DNA from: CAWIUB01 sp963839175
Lineage (GTDB): Bacteria > Actinomycetota > Actinomycetes > Mycobacteriales > Jatrophihabitantaceae
Direction: 5' to 3'
DNA length: 64,000 nt
Assembly: GCA_963839175.1 (NCBI GenBank)
Contig: CAWIUB010000016.1
Location: 79,509 to 143,508, forward strand
Part shown: piece by piece, positions 56,597-64,000 of the stretch
Layout of the letters: each line of letters starts with the position of its first letter
Position numbering within the stretch: the first letter of the stretch is position 1
Translations under genes and position numbers: made by a program
The notes under the pieces: model-generated
Told to the model about the DNA's origin: nothing
Databases searched by the model: none
The model's input: only the letters and a program-made list of their open reading frames with translations

Positions 56597-59500
56597 TCGC
56601 GTACCGTCCCACGCCGTAGCCACACGTGCAGTCCGAGGTCGTCTTCCTCGGTGTGGAACAGTCCGGCCGGGTCGTCCGGAGCCCCTTCGGTCATGCGCAC
56701 CGCCAGCACCTCGTCGGCCAGCTGTTCCTGATGAGTCCGGATCGCCTCGGCCGGCTCCGGTGAGCCACCCACGCGCCACCACAGCTCGATGCGGTCGGTG
56801 ACATCGAGGCCCGCCGCCTTGCGGGCTTCCTGGACGACCCGCACGACGTCGCGGGCCAGCCCCAACTGGCGCAGCTCGTGGGTGAGCTCCAGATCCAGCG
56901 CGACCGTCTCGGCGGCGTCGCTGGCCACGGCCCAACCCGATCGCGGGGTCTCGTTGACGACGATCTCGTCGCCGCTGACAGCGACCGGCTCGCCGTTCAC
57001 GACGACGTGTACCGCGCCGGCCCGGTATGCGGCGACCAGCTGCGCGGGATCCGCGGCCGAGATCGCCTGCGCAACCTCCTGGGTATCCGGGCCGAACCGC
57101 TTGCCGAGCGCCCGGTAGTTCGGCTTGACGGACAGCTCCACCAGCTCGCCGGCGCTGGCGAGATCGGCCAGCTCACGGACGTTCAGCTCGTCCGTGACCT
57201 CGGCACGCAGCGTCGCAGGGATGTCCGCCCAGCCCGGAGCCGACACCAGCGCACGGGCGAGCGGCTGACGGGTCTTCACGCCGGACTCGGCACGCGCCGC
57301 GCGGCCCAGCTCGACGACTCGCCGCACCAGGGCAACCTGCCCGCGCAACTCGTCGTCGATCGCGGCGAAATCGGCTCGCGGCCAGGACGCGAGGTGGACC
57401 GAGTCGGCCTCGTCGGAGGCGAACAAGGCGCCCCAGACCTTCTCAGTGACGAACGGCACGAACGGGGCCAGCAGCCGGGTCAGCACGTGCAGGCACTCGT
57501 GCAGTGTCGACAGCGCGGCCGGATCGCCGCCCCAAAACCGTCGGCGCGAGCGGCGCACGTACCAATTGGACAGGTCGTCGACGTAGGCGGCGAGCGCCCG
57601 GCCGGCGCGCTGTGTGTCGAAGCTCTCCAGCGCGTCGTCAACCTCGGCCACGAGCCGATGGACCTCTGACCGCGCCCACCGGTCCAGCGGGGTCTGCTCG
57701 GAGACCGAGCCCATGGGCACGGCGCCGACTGTAAGTCCAGGCGTCGCAGGCTCGGTCTGCTCGGAGACCGAGCCCATGGGCACGGCGCCGACTGTAAGTC
57801 CAGGCGTCGCAGGCTCGGTCTGCTCGGAGACCGAGCCCATGGGCACGGCGCCGACTGCAAGTCCAGGCGCCGCAGGCTCGGTCTGCTCGGAGACCGAGCC
57901 CATGGGTACGGTCTGCTCGGAGACCGAGCCCGTGGATACGGGCGTCCAGTCGTTGGCGCGCGCGTAGAGCGACTGGAACGACGCCACGGACCAGTAGGTG
58001 CGCAGCACTTTGGAGGCGATCTCGTCCAGGATCTTGTGGCCCACCCGCCGGGACGACCACGGCGAACCGGCCGCGACCATGAACCAGCGCACGGCGTCGG
58101 CGCCGTGCTCCTCCATCAGCGGCATCGGCTCGAGGATGTTGCCCAGGTGTTTGCTCATCTTGCGGCCGTCCTCAGCGAGCAGCAGGCCCAGGCACACGAC
58201 GTTGCGGTACGAGCTGTGGTCGAACACCAGGGTGCCCACGGCCATCAGCGTGTAGAACCAGCCGCGGGTCTGGTCGATTGCCTCGCAGATGAAATCGGCC
58301 GGGTAGTTCTCGCGGGCGAGTTCGGCGTTGCGGTGCGGTGCGCCGAACTGCGCGAACGGCATCGACCCAGAGTCGAACCACGCGTCGATCACCTGCGGGA
58401 CGCGTCGGTAGGTGCCGTCCTCGCCGGGCCGGGTGAAAATGACCTCGTCGACGAACGGGCGGTGCGGGTCGCGAAGATTCACCCCGGAGAGCTCGCACAG
58501 CTCGGCCAGCGAGCCCACGCACACCATGCGCGACGGGTCGGTGTCGTTGCGCCAGATCGGCAGCGGAGTGCCCCAATAGCGGTCGCGGGACAGCGCCCAG
58601 TCGACGTTGTTGGTCAGCCAGTCGCCGTAGCGGCCGTACTTGATCGTCTCCGGGAACCAGTTCGTCGCCTCGTTCTCGGCCAGCAACCGATCCTTGATCA
58701 CGGTCGTGCGCACGTACCAGGACGGGAGCGCGTAGTACATCAGGGGGGTGTGGCAGCGCCAGCAGTGCGGGTACGAGTGCGCGTACGGAACGTGCCGGTA
58801 CAGCAGGCCGCGTGCCTTCAGATCGGCCACCAGGGGCTCGTCGGCGTCCTTGAAGAACATGCCGCCCACCAGTGGCACGTCGTCGGCGAAGTGGCCGTCG
58901 GGGCCGATCGGATTGACCACGGGCAGGCCGTACGCCCGCCCCGCGGCCAGGTCGTCGGCACCGAACGCTGGCGCTTGGTGCACCAGACCGGTGCCGTCAG
59001 TGGTTGTGACGTAGTCGGCGAGCACCACGCTGTTCGGCGGGGTGGCCCCGGTTGCTGCCGGCATCTCGACCAGCTCGAACGGCCGGCGGTACGTCCAGCC
59101 CTCCATCTCGCGCCCCTGATGCCGGGCGCGGATCGTCCCGCCATCGGGCAGCCGGTCGCCCGAGGCACCGTCGCCGAAGCGCACCAGCACGGTGCCGTCG
59201 GGTTCCTCCACCACCAGGTAGCCGACGTTCGGGTTCACCGCGACCGAGGTGTTGGACACGAGCGTCCACGGGGTCGTCGTCCAGACGAGCAGGTCGGCTT
59301 CACCCGCCCAGGGACCCGAGGTGAGAGGGAAGCGGACGTACACCGACGGGTCGACGACCTCCCGATAGACGCCCTCCTGGCCGAGCTCGTGGTCGGAAAG
59401 CCCGGTGCCGCACCGCGGGCAGTACGGCGTCACCCGGTAGTCCTCGACGAGCAGGCCCTTGTCGAAGATCTGCTTTAGCGCCCACCAGACCGACTCGACG

Positions 59501-60063
59501 TAGTCCGGGCTCATCGTCCAGTAGGCGTGCTGGTAGTCGGCCCAGTAGCCCATCCGTTCGCTCATCGCCTCGAATGCGCCGACGTGGCGCTGCACCGACT
59601 CACGGCATTTCGCGTTGAACTCGGCGATGCCGTACGCCTCGATGTCAGGCTTCCCGGTGAAGCCGAGTTCCTTCTCGACGGCGAGTTCGACCGGCAGCCC
59701 ATGGCAGTCCCACCCGGCCATCCGGGCCACGTGCTGGCCCTTCATGGTCTTGAACCGTGGGAAGACGTCCTTGAACACCCGCGCCTCGACGTGGTGGGTG
59801 CCGGGCATGCCGTTGGCGGTCGGCGGCCCTTCGTAGAACGTCCAGGGCGGGCCGGCCGCGGTCTGCTCGAGACTGCGCTGGAAGACCTTGGTCGCCCGCC
59901 AGGTCTCGATGACCTCACGGTCGAGCGCCGGCAGATCGACGTGCGGCGGGAGCGGCTGGTAGCGGTAGCTGGCTTGGCTCTTCGCGCGAGCGCTCATCGC
60001 CGAATTCGCTCCGCTCGGTGCCGCCCGCGCGCTCTTCGCGCGCAAGCGATGCTCACTCATCAT
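56587..60063 (-). CDS. ileS: Isoleucyl-tRNA synthetase with an in-frame repeat insertion
   Basis: A 1158-residue class Ia synthetase of the eukaryote-like (IleS2) group. PPTANGMPGTHHVEAR holds the HIGH-equivalent motif, YCPRCGTGLS a zinc-type site in the editing region, and EDGRKMSKHLGN the KMSKS loop with His in place of Ser. Between the catalytic core and the anticodon-binding domain about 80 residues are inserted, built from repeats of GSVSEQTEPATPGLTVGAVPM-like units (21 residues). ATG 60063 is chosen because the T-box leader ends with GAGGAG 11 bases upstream; ATG 59997 is where the conserved protein begins. It ends overlapping divIVA by 10 bases. Confidence 0.92.
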   Translation of the reverse strand: MMSEHRLRAKSARAAPSGANSAMSARAKSQASYRYQPLPPHVDLPALDREVIETWRATKVFQRSLEQTAAGPPWTFYEGPPTANGMPGTHHVEARVFKDVFPRFKTMKGQHVARMAGWDCHGLPVELAVEKELGFTGKPDIEAYGIAEFNAKCRESVQRHVGAFEAMSERMGYWADYQHAYWTMSPDYVESVWWALKQIFDKGLLVEDYRVTPYCPRCGTGLSDHELGQEGVYREVVDPSVYVRFPLTSGPWAGEADLLVWTTTPWTLVSNTSVAVNPNVGYLVVEEPDGTVLVRFGDGASGDRLPDGGTIRARHQGREMEGWTYRRPFELVEMPAATGATPPNSVVLADYVTTTDGTGLVHQAPAFGADDLAAGRAYGLPVVNPIGPDGHFADDVPLVGGMFFKDADEPLVADLKARGLLYRHVPYAHSYPHCWRCHTPLMYYALPSWYVRTTVIKDRLLAENEATNWFPETIKYGRYGDWLTNNVDWALSRDRYWGTPLPIWRNDTDPSRMVCVGSLAELCELSGVNLRDPHRPFVDEVIFTRPGEDGTYRRVPQVIDAWFDSGSMPFAQFGAPHRNAELARENYPADFICEAIDQTRGWFYTLMAVGTLVFDHSSYRNVVCLGLLLAEDGRKMSKHLGNILEPMPLMEEHGADAVRWFMVAAGSPWSSRRVGHKILDEIASKVLRTYWSVASFQSLYARANDWTPVSTGSVSEQTVPMGSVSEQTEPAAPGLAVGAVPMGSVSEQTEPATPGLTVGAVPMGSVSEQTEPATPGLTVGAVPMGSVSEQTPLDRWARSEVHRLVAEVDDALESFDTQRAGRALAAYVDDLSNWYVRRSRRRFWGGDPAALSTLHECLHVLTRLLAPFVPFVTEKVWGALFASDEADSVHLASWPRADFAAIDDELRGQVALVRRVVELGRAARAESGVKTRQPLARALVSAPGWADIPATLRAEVTDELNVRELADLASAGELVELSVKPNYRALGKRFGPDTQEVAQAISAADPAQLVAAYRAGAVHVVVNGEPVAVSGDEIVVNETPRSGWAVASDAAETVALDLELTHELRQLGLARDVVRVVQEARKAAGLDVTDRIELWWRVGGSPEPAEAIRTHQEQLADEVLAVRMTEGAPDDPAGLFHTEEDDLGLHVWLRRGTVRDQP
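57691..57930. repeat. In-frame palindromic repeat array inside ileS (63-bp units)
   Basis: Palindromes with arms GGCTCGGTCT and AGACCGAGCC around GCTCGG lie at 57749-57774, 57812-57837 and 57875-57900, exactly 63 bp apart. Partial copies flank them, with GGTCT at 57691 and 57910. Between palindromes is a 37-bp tail with the core CGCCGACYGTARGTCCAGGC, also found in the rsmH repeat. 63 is a multiple of 3, so each unit adds 21 residues without shifting the frame. Confidence 0.88.
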
Positions 60064-60325
60064 GACGGTGGGGACTCCTCGGCTGGTGCTGCTGGCCGAG
60101 GGACGATGTGGCCGGTCTGGCCGCACCGCGGTACCACCCTCGTTGGCACCTGCCGTGGCAGGCACCCACTTCGTTCGTTCCGGGTCTACTGGAGCCGGTT
60201 GGCTCGTTCTTCCGGTGCTCGGAGGTGATCTCACCTCGGGCCATGCCCCCGGGCTCACACCGTCCCCGGGTCGCTCGCGGCTGGGCTCCGTGGCTAGCTG
60301 TCCTCGTCGTCGCGGACGTCGTACG
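60064..60325 (-). promoter_or_regulatory. T-box riboswitch of ileS (translational type)
   Basis: On the reverse strand the T-box core AGGGTGGTACCGCGG lies at 60140-60126. Upstream a short hairpin GAGGTG-AGAT-CACCTC (60237-60222) contains ATC, an isoleucine codon, as expected for the ultrashort Stem I of actinobacterial ileS leaders. Downstream CCTCGGC pairs with GCCGAGG (60101-60077), overlapping the GAGGAG ribosome-binding site; this is the sequestering stem, so control is at translation. A TAGGAT -10-like element at 60336-60331 would start the RNA near 60325. Uncharged tRNA-Ile should free the ribosome-binding site. Confidence 0.85.
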
Positions 60326-60413
60326 TACGCATCCTAGCCGTCCAAGGCGGGGCTCCGGCGGCATTTGTCCCCCTGGACCGGCGCGCCCAGTGGCGGTGCG
60401 CTGCGCAGGCTCG

Positions 60414-60419
60414 TATATT
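60414..60419 (+). promoter_or_regulatory. -10 element upstream of the DksA-like gene
   Basis: TATATT is the most AT-rich hexamer in the 180 bases between the ileS leader and the DksA-like gene. It would give an untranslated leader of about 80 bases. No good -35 is seen. The rest of 60326-60507 shows no other feature. Confidence 0.35.
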
Positions 60420-60507
60420 TGCCGCCTTTGCGGGCGCGGATCGCAGCCTACCTGCGCGTACCCGTGCTGGCAGCCGGGCACGCGTGTCGTGCGGAAGAGG
60501 GGGAGTC

Positions 60508-61266
60508 ATGCCCGCGTTAGCGAGACGCATCGGCCGCGCCCTACGGGGCGCCGGTGCGAGGAAGGCGGCGCCGGTGGTGAAGTCAACCGCGAATGCCCCG
60601 GCGAAGAAGGCCGCACCGAAGCCCACCGCGAAGGCCGCTGCGGCCAAGGAGGCGGCCGCGAAGTCACCGGCGAGCAGGGCCACCGCGCCGGTCAAGAAGG
60701 GCGCCCCGGCGAAGCCCACAGCGAAGGCCTCTGCGGCCAACCGCGCGCCGATCCAGAAGAGCGCCGCCAAGGCGGCCGCGAAGCCGGCAGCGAAGAAGGC
60801 TCCCGCCACGTCGGCCGCCGCGAAGGCTCCCACCAAGATGCCGCCCGCCCTTGGCAAGGGGCCGGTCGCCAAACGGGCCACCGTCGCGGTGCCGCACGGC
60901 TCGGAATGGACGGCCGCCGAGCTACGTGAGGTCCGCCGCGAGCTGGTCTCCGAGTTGCAGGCGATGCAGACCGAGTACGACCGTTCGCTGCAGGACCTCA
61001 ACGAGCTGCAGTCGTCGAGCACCGACGGGGCCGGCGACGACCAGGCCGACGCAGGGAGCAAGACGTTCGAGCGCGAGCAGGAGCTGTCGATCGCGGCCAA
61101 CCGGCTGGATCTGTTGACTCAGATCCAGCGCGCCGTCGAGCGGATCGACGCCGGCACGTATGGGTTCTGCGAGAGCTGCGGAAAGCCGATTCCCAAGGCG
61201 CGGCTCAAGGCGTTCCCGATGGCGACGCTCGATGTGGCATGCAAGCAGCGGGAGGAACGCCGCTGA
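60508..61266 (+). CDS. DksA/TraR-family protein with Lys/Ala-rich N-terminal tail
   Basis: A 252-residue protein. Residues 10-125 are built from AK, KAA and PAKKA repeats, resembling the basic tails of histone H1-like or HU-extension proteins. A coiled-coil region follows (ELREVRRELVSELQAMQTEYDRSLQDLNEL), then the TraR/DksA C4 finger: GFCESCGKPIPKARL and TLDVACKQREERR. The third zinc cysteine of the usual TLCxxC is Asp here. ATG 60508 follows AGAGGGGGAG. It probably acts on RNA polymerase or nucleic acid; ppGpp-linked function is not assured. Confidence 0.82.
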   Translation: MPALARRIGRALRGAGARKAAPVVKSTANAPAKKAAPKPTAKAAAAKEAAAKSPASRATAPVKKGAPAKPTAKASAANRAPIQKSAAKAAAKPAAKKAPATSAAAKAPTKMPPALGKGPVAKRATVAVPHGSEWTAAELREVRRELVSELQAMQTEYDRSLQDLNELQSSSTDGAGDDQADAGSKTFEREQELSIAANRLDLLTQIQRAVERIDAGTYGFCESCGKPIPKARLKAFPMATLDVACKQREERR

Positions 61267-61305
61267 TCGCCGACGTGGCGGCGCTCGGTAAGCGACAATG
61301 AACTC

Positions 61306-61881
61306 GTGAGTTCCACGGAAAGCTCGGCAAACAAGGCGCGCATCGGCGATTCTCCTGCTCAGCCAGGGTCGACCCGCCCACGGCGGATTCGACTTTTCGC
61401 CGCCGTGGCGCTGTTTGCCCTTGCCGCAGACGTCCTCAGCAAGGTCATCGTGGCGGCTCAGCTAGACGACCACGCTCCGGTGCGGCTGCTGGGTGGCGCG
61501 ATCTACCTGGTCGAGACTCGCAACTCCGGCGCGGCGTTCTCTCTTGGGACCGGCGCGACGATCGTGCTGACGGTCATCGCGCTCGTGGTCGTGGCGGTCA
61601 TCATCCGCACTGCCGGCCGGCTGCGGTCGGCCGCTTGGGCGATCTCCCTCGGGCTGATCCTGGGTGGGGCGCTCGGCAACCTGGTCGACCGGATCTTCCG
61701 TACGCCGGGCGTGGGCCGGGGGCATGTGGTCGACTGGATCAGCCTGTTCGCAGACGACGGGCATGTCTGGCCGGTCTTCAACCTCGCCGACGCCGCGATC
61801 GTGTGCGGAGCAGTGCTCACAGCGGTGGTTGCGCTGCTTGGCGTCAACCTGGACGGCACGCGCGGCTCCCGCAAACCGTGA
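61306..61881 (+). CDS. lspA: Lipoprotein signal peptidase II
   Basis: A 191-residue aspartyl protease with four TM helices. RNSGAAFSLG, GGALGNLVDRIFRTPGVGRGHVVDW and PVFNLADAAI give the two catalytic aspartates (NLVDR and NLADA). It removes signal peptides of lipoproteins such as the one coded at 62829. GTG 61306; a GACAAT hexamer ends 6 bases upstream, fitting a leaderless start. The stop overlaps rluD by 4 bases. Confidence 0.92.
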   Translation: MSSTESSANKARIGDSPAQPGSTRPRRIRLFAAVALFALAADVLSKVIVAAQLDDHAPVRLLGGAIYLVETRNSGAAFSLGTGATIVLTVIALVVVAVIIRTAGRLRSAAWAISLGLILGGALGNLVDRIFRTPGVGRGHVVDWISLFADDGHVWPVFNLADAAIVCGAVLTAVVALLGVNLDGTRGSRKP

Positions 61882-62807
61882 GCGAACCGCGGCTGCTGCC
61901 CATCCCGGACGGCCTAGACGGCCTGCGGCTGGATACCGCGCTCGCCCGGCTGTTCGGCCTGTCCCGCACGCTGGCCGCGAGCTTGGTCGATGCCGGGGAC
62001 GTGACAGTCGACGGGCGCGTCGTCGCCCGATCTGCCCGGGTACGCGGCGGGGCATGGCTCGAGGTCCGCGTTCCACCGGCTCCGCCCGGGCCTGCCATGG
62101 AGCCTACGGTGGTCGATGGGCTGGTCGTGTTGCACGACGACGAGGACATCGTGGTCGTCGACAAGCCGGTGGGGGTCGCCGCGCACCCCAGCCCAGGATG
62201 GACCGGCCCGACCGTCGTCCAGGGCCTGGCCGCCATGGGCTACCGGATCGCGACCTCCGGCGCAGCCGAACGCCAAGGCGTGGTGCACCGGCTGGACTCG
62301 GGCACGACGGGCGTCATGGTTGTCGCTAAGAGCGAGCGGGCCTACACGCTGCTGAAGCGGGCGTTCAAGGACCGCAGCGTGGACAAGCGGTACTCGGCGC
62401 TGGTCCAAGGTCACCCGGACCCGAGCCGCGGCACGATCGACGCTCCCATCGACCGTCATCCGGGGGCCGACTACAAGTTCGCGGTCGTTGCGGGCGGGCG
62501 CCCAAGCGTGACGCACTACGAGACGGTCGAGGCCTTCCGAGCCGCGTCGCTGCTGGACGTGAACCTGGAGACCGGCCGCACTCATCAGATCCGGGTCCAT
62601 ATGGCCGCGATTCGCCACCCGTGCGTCGGAGATCTCACCTACGGGGCCGATCCGGTCCTGGCGCGCCGGTTGGCGCTGACCCGGCAGTGGTTGCACGCGC
62701 GCGCATTGACGATGCCGCATCCAGCGACAGGTCGGCCGGTGACGTTCAGCTCGCCCTATCCGGCCGACCTGCAGCACGCGCTGGACGTGCTAGCCGCGGA
62801 GTCCTGA
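61878..62807 (+). CDS. rluD: 23S rRNA pseudouridine synthase (RluA/RluD family)
   Basis: A 309-residue enzyme. Residues about 15-75 form an S4 RNA-binding domain (LRLDTALARLFGLSRTLAASLVDAG), followed by the catalytic domain with VHRLDSGTTGVMVVAKS containing the essential aspartate, VDKRYSALVQG, and TGRTHQIRVHMAAIRHP. GTG overlaps lspA (GTGA), the usual lspA-rluD pair. Confidence 0.92.
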   Translation: MSEPRLLPIPDGLDGLRLDTALARLFGLSRTLAASLVDAGDVTVDGRVVARSARVRGGAWLEVRVPPAPPGPAMEPTVVDGLVVLHDDEDIVVVDKPVGVAAHPSPGWTGPTVVQGLAAMGYRIATSGAAERQGVVHRLDSGTTGVMVVAKSERAYTLLKRAFKDRSVDKRYSALVQGHPDPSRGTIDAPIDRHPGADYKFAVVAGGRPSVTHYETVEAFRAASLLDVNLETGRTHQIRVHMAAIRHPCVGDLTYGADPVLARRLALTRQWLHARALTMPHPATGRPVTFSSPYPADLQHALDVLAAES

Positions 62808-62816
62808 GCCGCTCAA

Positions 62817-62822
62817 TATGCT
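62817..62822 (+). promoter_or_regulatory. -10 element of the L,D-transpeptidase gene, leaderless start
   Basis: TATGCT ends 6 bases before GTG 62829, the same arrangement as at alkB and metF, placing transcription start on the start codon. Confidence 0.5.
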
Positions 62823-62828
62823 GACGCC

Positions 62829-63410
62829 GTGCATCGGTCGATCGTGCTCGTCGGCGTGGCCGTCGTCGGCTGCGTGCTGGCCGCCTGCTCGGCGACGGTA
62901 GGCGGCTCCGGATCCGGAGCCGGGGGCGGGTCCGCTGCTCGCGCCGTGCTGGCCGCACCCATGACCCGGCCGTCTGCGACGCACACGGTGAGGACCACGC
63001 CACCCATGCCCAACCCGTGCGCGGTCAACACCCGACCGCATCTCGTGCGGGTCAGCGTGGCCCAGCAGCACGAATGGATGTGCGCTGGCACTCGCCTGGC
63101 CTACCAAACCGCCGTCACGACCGGCATCCCGACCGAGGACTACCACACGCCGACCGGGACATACGTCATCCAGGCCAAGCTGACCAACCAGACGCTAACC
63201 CTGCTCACCGGCGACCAATACGTGGTCAACTACTGGATTCCCTTTGACGCGCCGTTGTTCGGGTTTCATGACTCGGCGTGGCAGACTTTTCCCTACGGCA
63301 GCGCGAAATACCGGACCGACGGTTCGCACGGCTGCGTTCATATGCCACTGGCGGGGATCGCCTGGCTGTACAACTGGGCGCCCGTCGGCACACCCGTGGT
63401 CATCAACTGA
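62829..63410 (+). CDS. L,D-transpeptidase (YkuD) lipoprotein
   Basis: A 193-residue secreted protein. The signal peptide ends in a lipobox, VLAAC with Cys20, so it should be processed by LspA. A Gly/Ser linker of about 45 residues follows. The YkuD domain ends with GFHDSAWQTFPYG and DGSHGCVHMPL, the HxxxxxxxxxxxxxSHGCxxM catalytic motif. It would make 3-3 crosslinks in peptidoglycan or attach proteins. No Ig-like domain as in the large mycobacterial Ldts. GTG start by -10 spacing. Confidence 0.85.
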   Translation: MHRSIVLVGVAVVGCVLAACSATVGGSGSGAGGGSAARAVLAAPMTRPSATHTVRTTPPMPNPCAVNTRPHLVRVSVAQQHEWMCAGTRLAYQTAVTTGIPTEDYHTPTGTYVIQAKLTNQTLTLLTGDQYVVNYWIPFDAPLFGFHDSAWQTFPYGSAKYRTDGSHGCVHMPLAGIAWLYNWAPVGTPVVIN

Positions 63411-63598
63411 GAACACAGGCCACTCGCCGCCGCAACGGTGCGGAGCGGATCGTTTGCGTGGGCCTTGCAATGCGCCATCGTTGCATCACACGTGCGCGCG
63501 CCGGTTCCAGTCCGCCGACGTAGGCCGAACCAAGCGGGAATCCACCGAAAAATAAGGTGATTCTTGCTGGATAGGATGCCGGGGCGGTTCAGTACTAT

Positions 63599-63614
63599 TC
63601 AAACATGGGTTCGG
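63599..63614. promoter_or_regulatory. Degenerate LexA box over a gene start
   Basis: TCAAACATGGGTTCGG matches TCGAACRNNYGTTCGA with three mismatches and contains the ATG of the HNH relic. A TACTAT hexamer at 63593-63598 precedes it, ending 6 bases before the ATG. Genes of the 13E12 family often carry a LexA box at the start. Confidence 0.45.
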
Positions 63615-63941
63615 ATTCCGAGTCCGATTGGGCGACGCGGGACCCCCGGCGTGGCTGGACGAGCCGGCCGGCGTGACCGGGTTCGACGCGGTCACCTGCC
63701 CCGGCTGGCGGTCGCCGCGGTGCTATGCGGGCGGCTGCCGGCTGCCCCGCGACGCTGGCGGCGACTGATCCTCGACCCGGCCACCGAACAGCTGCTCGAC
63801 GATGGCCGGCGCACGTATCGTCCGACCGCCGACCTGGACGCCGCGGTCGCCGCCTCGCGCGGACTTCCTGCAGGCGTTTCGCGGACTAACGGCGAGTTGA
63901 TCAAGCTACCAAGATCACCGGATTCGGCTGCAGCCCCGTAA
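63605..63941 (+). pseudogene. Decayed 13E12/DUF222 HNH-endonuclease gene
   Basis: ATG 63605 gives only 23 codons (MGSDSESDWATRDPRR...) before a stop. In another frame the segment LILDPATEQLLDDGRRTYRPTADLDAAVAA (read in parts: ILDPATEQLLDDGRRTYRP) matches the stretch before the HNH motif of 13E12/DUF222 proteins, where it normally reads DPxTGxxLDxGRxTYRPP. Most of DUF222 and the HNH part itself are missing. The frame ends at 63941, 15 bases before the tRNA. The bases 63411-63598 hold no gene. Such elements spread widely in actinobacterial genomes. Confidence 0.55.
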
Positions 63942-63956
63942 ATGGGCCCTGCAGCG

Positions 63957-64000
63957 TGGTGCCCCCGACAGGATTCGAACCTGCGCTCCCGCCTCCGGAG
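63957..64000 (-). tRNA. tRNA-Arg (anticodon CCG), 3' part
   Basis: On the reverse strand the window edge begins inside the anticodon loop, CTCCGGA, giving anticodon CCG. It continues with the anticodon-stem arm GGCGG, variable loop, T arm GCAGG-TTCGAAT-CCTGT, acceptor strand CGGGGGC, discriminator A and encoded CCA at 63959-63957. The 5' half lies outside the window. The sequence agrees with actinobacterial tRNA-Arg(CCG). A mobile-element relic ends just downstream of its 3' end. Confidence 0.9.

Noticed and set aside
57691..57930. Possible CRISPR array
   Set aside because: The whole 63-bp unit is repeated, including the parts between palindromes, and the array is translated in frame within ileS; there are no unique spacers and no cas genes.

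Overview
The window is a GC-rich actinobacterial chromosome segment. It carries a full division and cell-wall (dcw) cluster, a meso-diaminopimelate-type MurE, SepF and DivIVA, a PASTA kinase, a ferredoxin-type sulfite reductase, a C50/beta-type heterodimeric lycopene cyclase and LexA boxes of the mycobacterial type. From memory, gene order follows Mycobacterium tuberculosis Rv2182c to Rv2145c closely: plsC, RNase AS, aroG, pknL, the Rv2175c homologue, idsA, metF, GNAT, DUF3040, mraZ to divIVA. The genus cannot be fixed from sequence reading alone.

Layout. 1-1816: an unknown partial gene and a large serine recombinase that has lost its catalytic domain and is fused in frame to a membrane domain. 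1837-7327: lipid and sugar metabolism (lipase-like hydrolase, PlsC, RNase AS, a PPi-type phosphofructokinase, a DMT transporter, an anchored protein). 7432-9062: a LexA box, AlkB and a PhyH-family oxygenase. 9083-15863: class II DAHP synthase, threonine aldolase, a second DAHP synthase of type I-beta, a PASTA kinase, a spermidine-synthase-like protein and the Rv2175c-type DNA-binding protein. 15867-20039: carotenoid genes (crtYc, crtYd, crtB, crtI, GGPP synthase). 20019-22105: metF, GNAT and YbaK. 22363-29378: a divergent assimilatory sulfate locus, each arm preceded by a 28-codon leader peptide of the RHVDL type. 29399-33527: an esterase, then a perfect LexA box heading HEPN protein, methyltransferase and dinB, then DUF3040. 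33624-38475: transglutaminase, DUF58 and MoxR genes. 38674-56596: dcw cluster with an autoregulatory MraZ promoter; murG is absent between ftsW and murC, and pgeF (ylmD) is absent after ftsZ. 56587-60325: ileS under a translational T-box, with an in-frame palindromic repeat array. 60508-63410: DksA-like protein, lspA, rluD and an L,D-transpeptidase lipoprotein. 63599-64000: a decayed 13E12/HNH gene and the 3' half of tRNA-Arg(CCG).

How the parts work together. CysD/N/C, CysH, the sulfite reductase and CysG (siroheme) form one sulfate-to-sulfide route, apparently tuned by leader peptides. The three LexA-type boxes mark a small SOS regulon (AlkB, HEPN-methyltransferase-DinB, the HNH remnant). 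The dcw genes overlap by 1-4 bases almost throughout and look like one translationally coupled operon driven from the MraZ-box promoter.

The most unusual structures are: (i) the ftsZ leader, where two tiny ORFs are chained by stop/start overlaps into the ftsZ start codon while a perfect 10-bp hairpin covers the ftsZ ribosome-binding site; (ii) the paired cys leader peptides; (iii) a 63-bp frame-preserving palindromic element in ileS whose core recurs at the 5' end of rsmH; and (iv) the missing murG. Many start codons sit 6-8 bases after a TANNNT-like hexamer, suggesting frequent leaderless transcripts.
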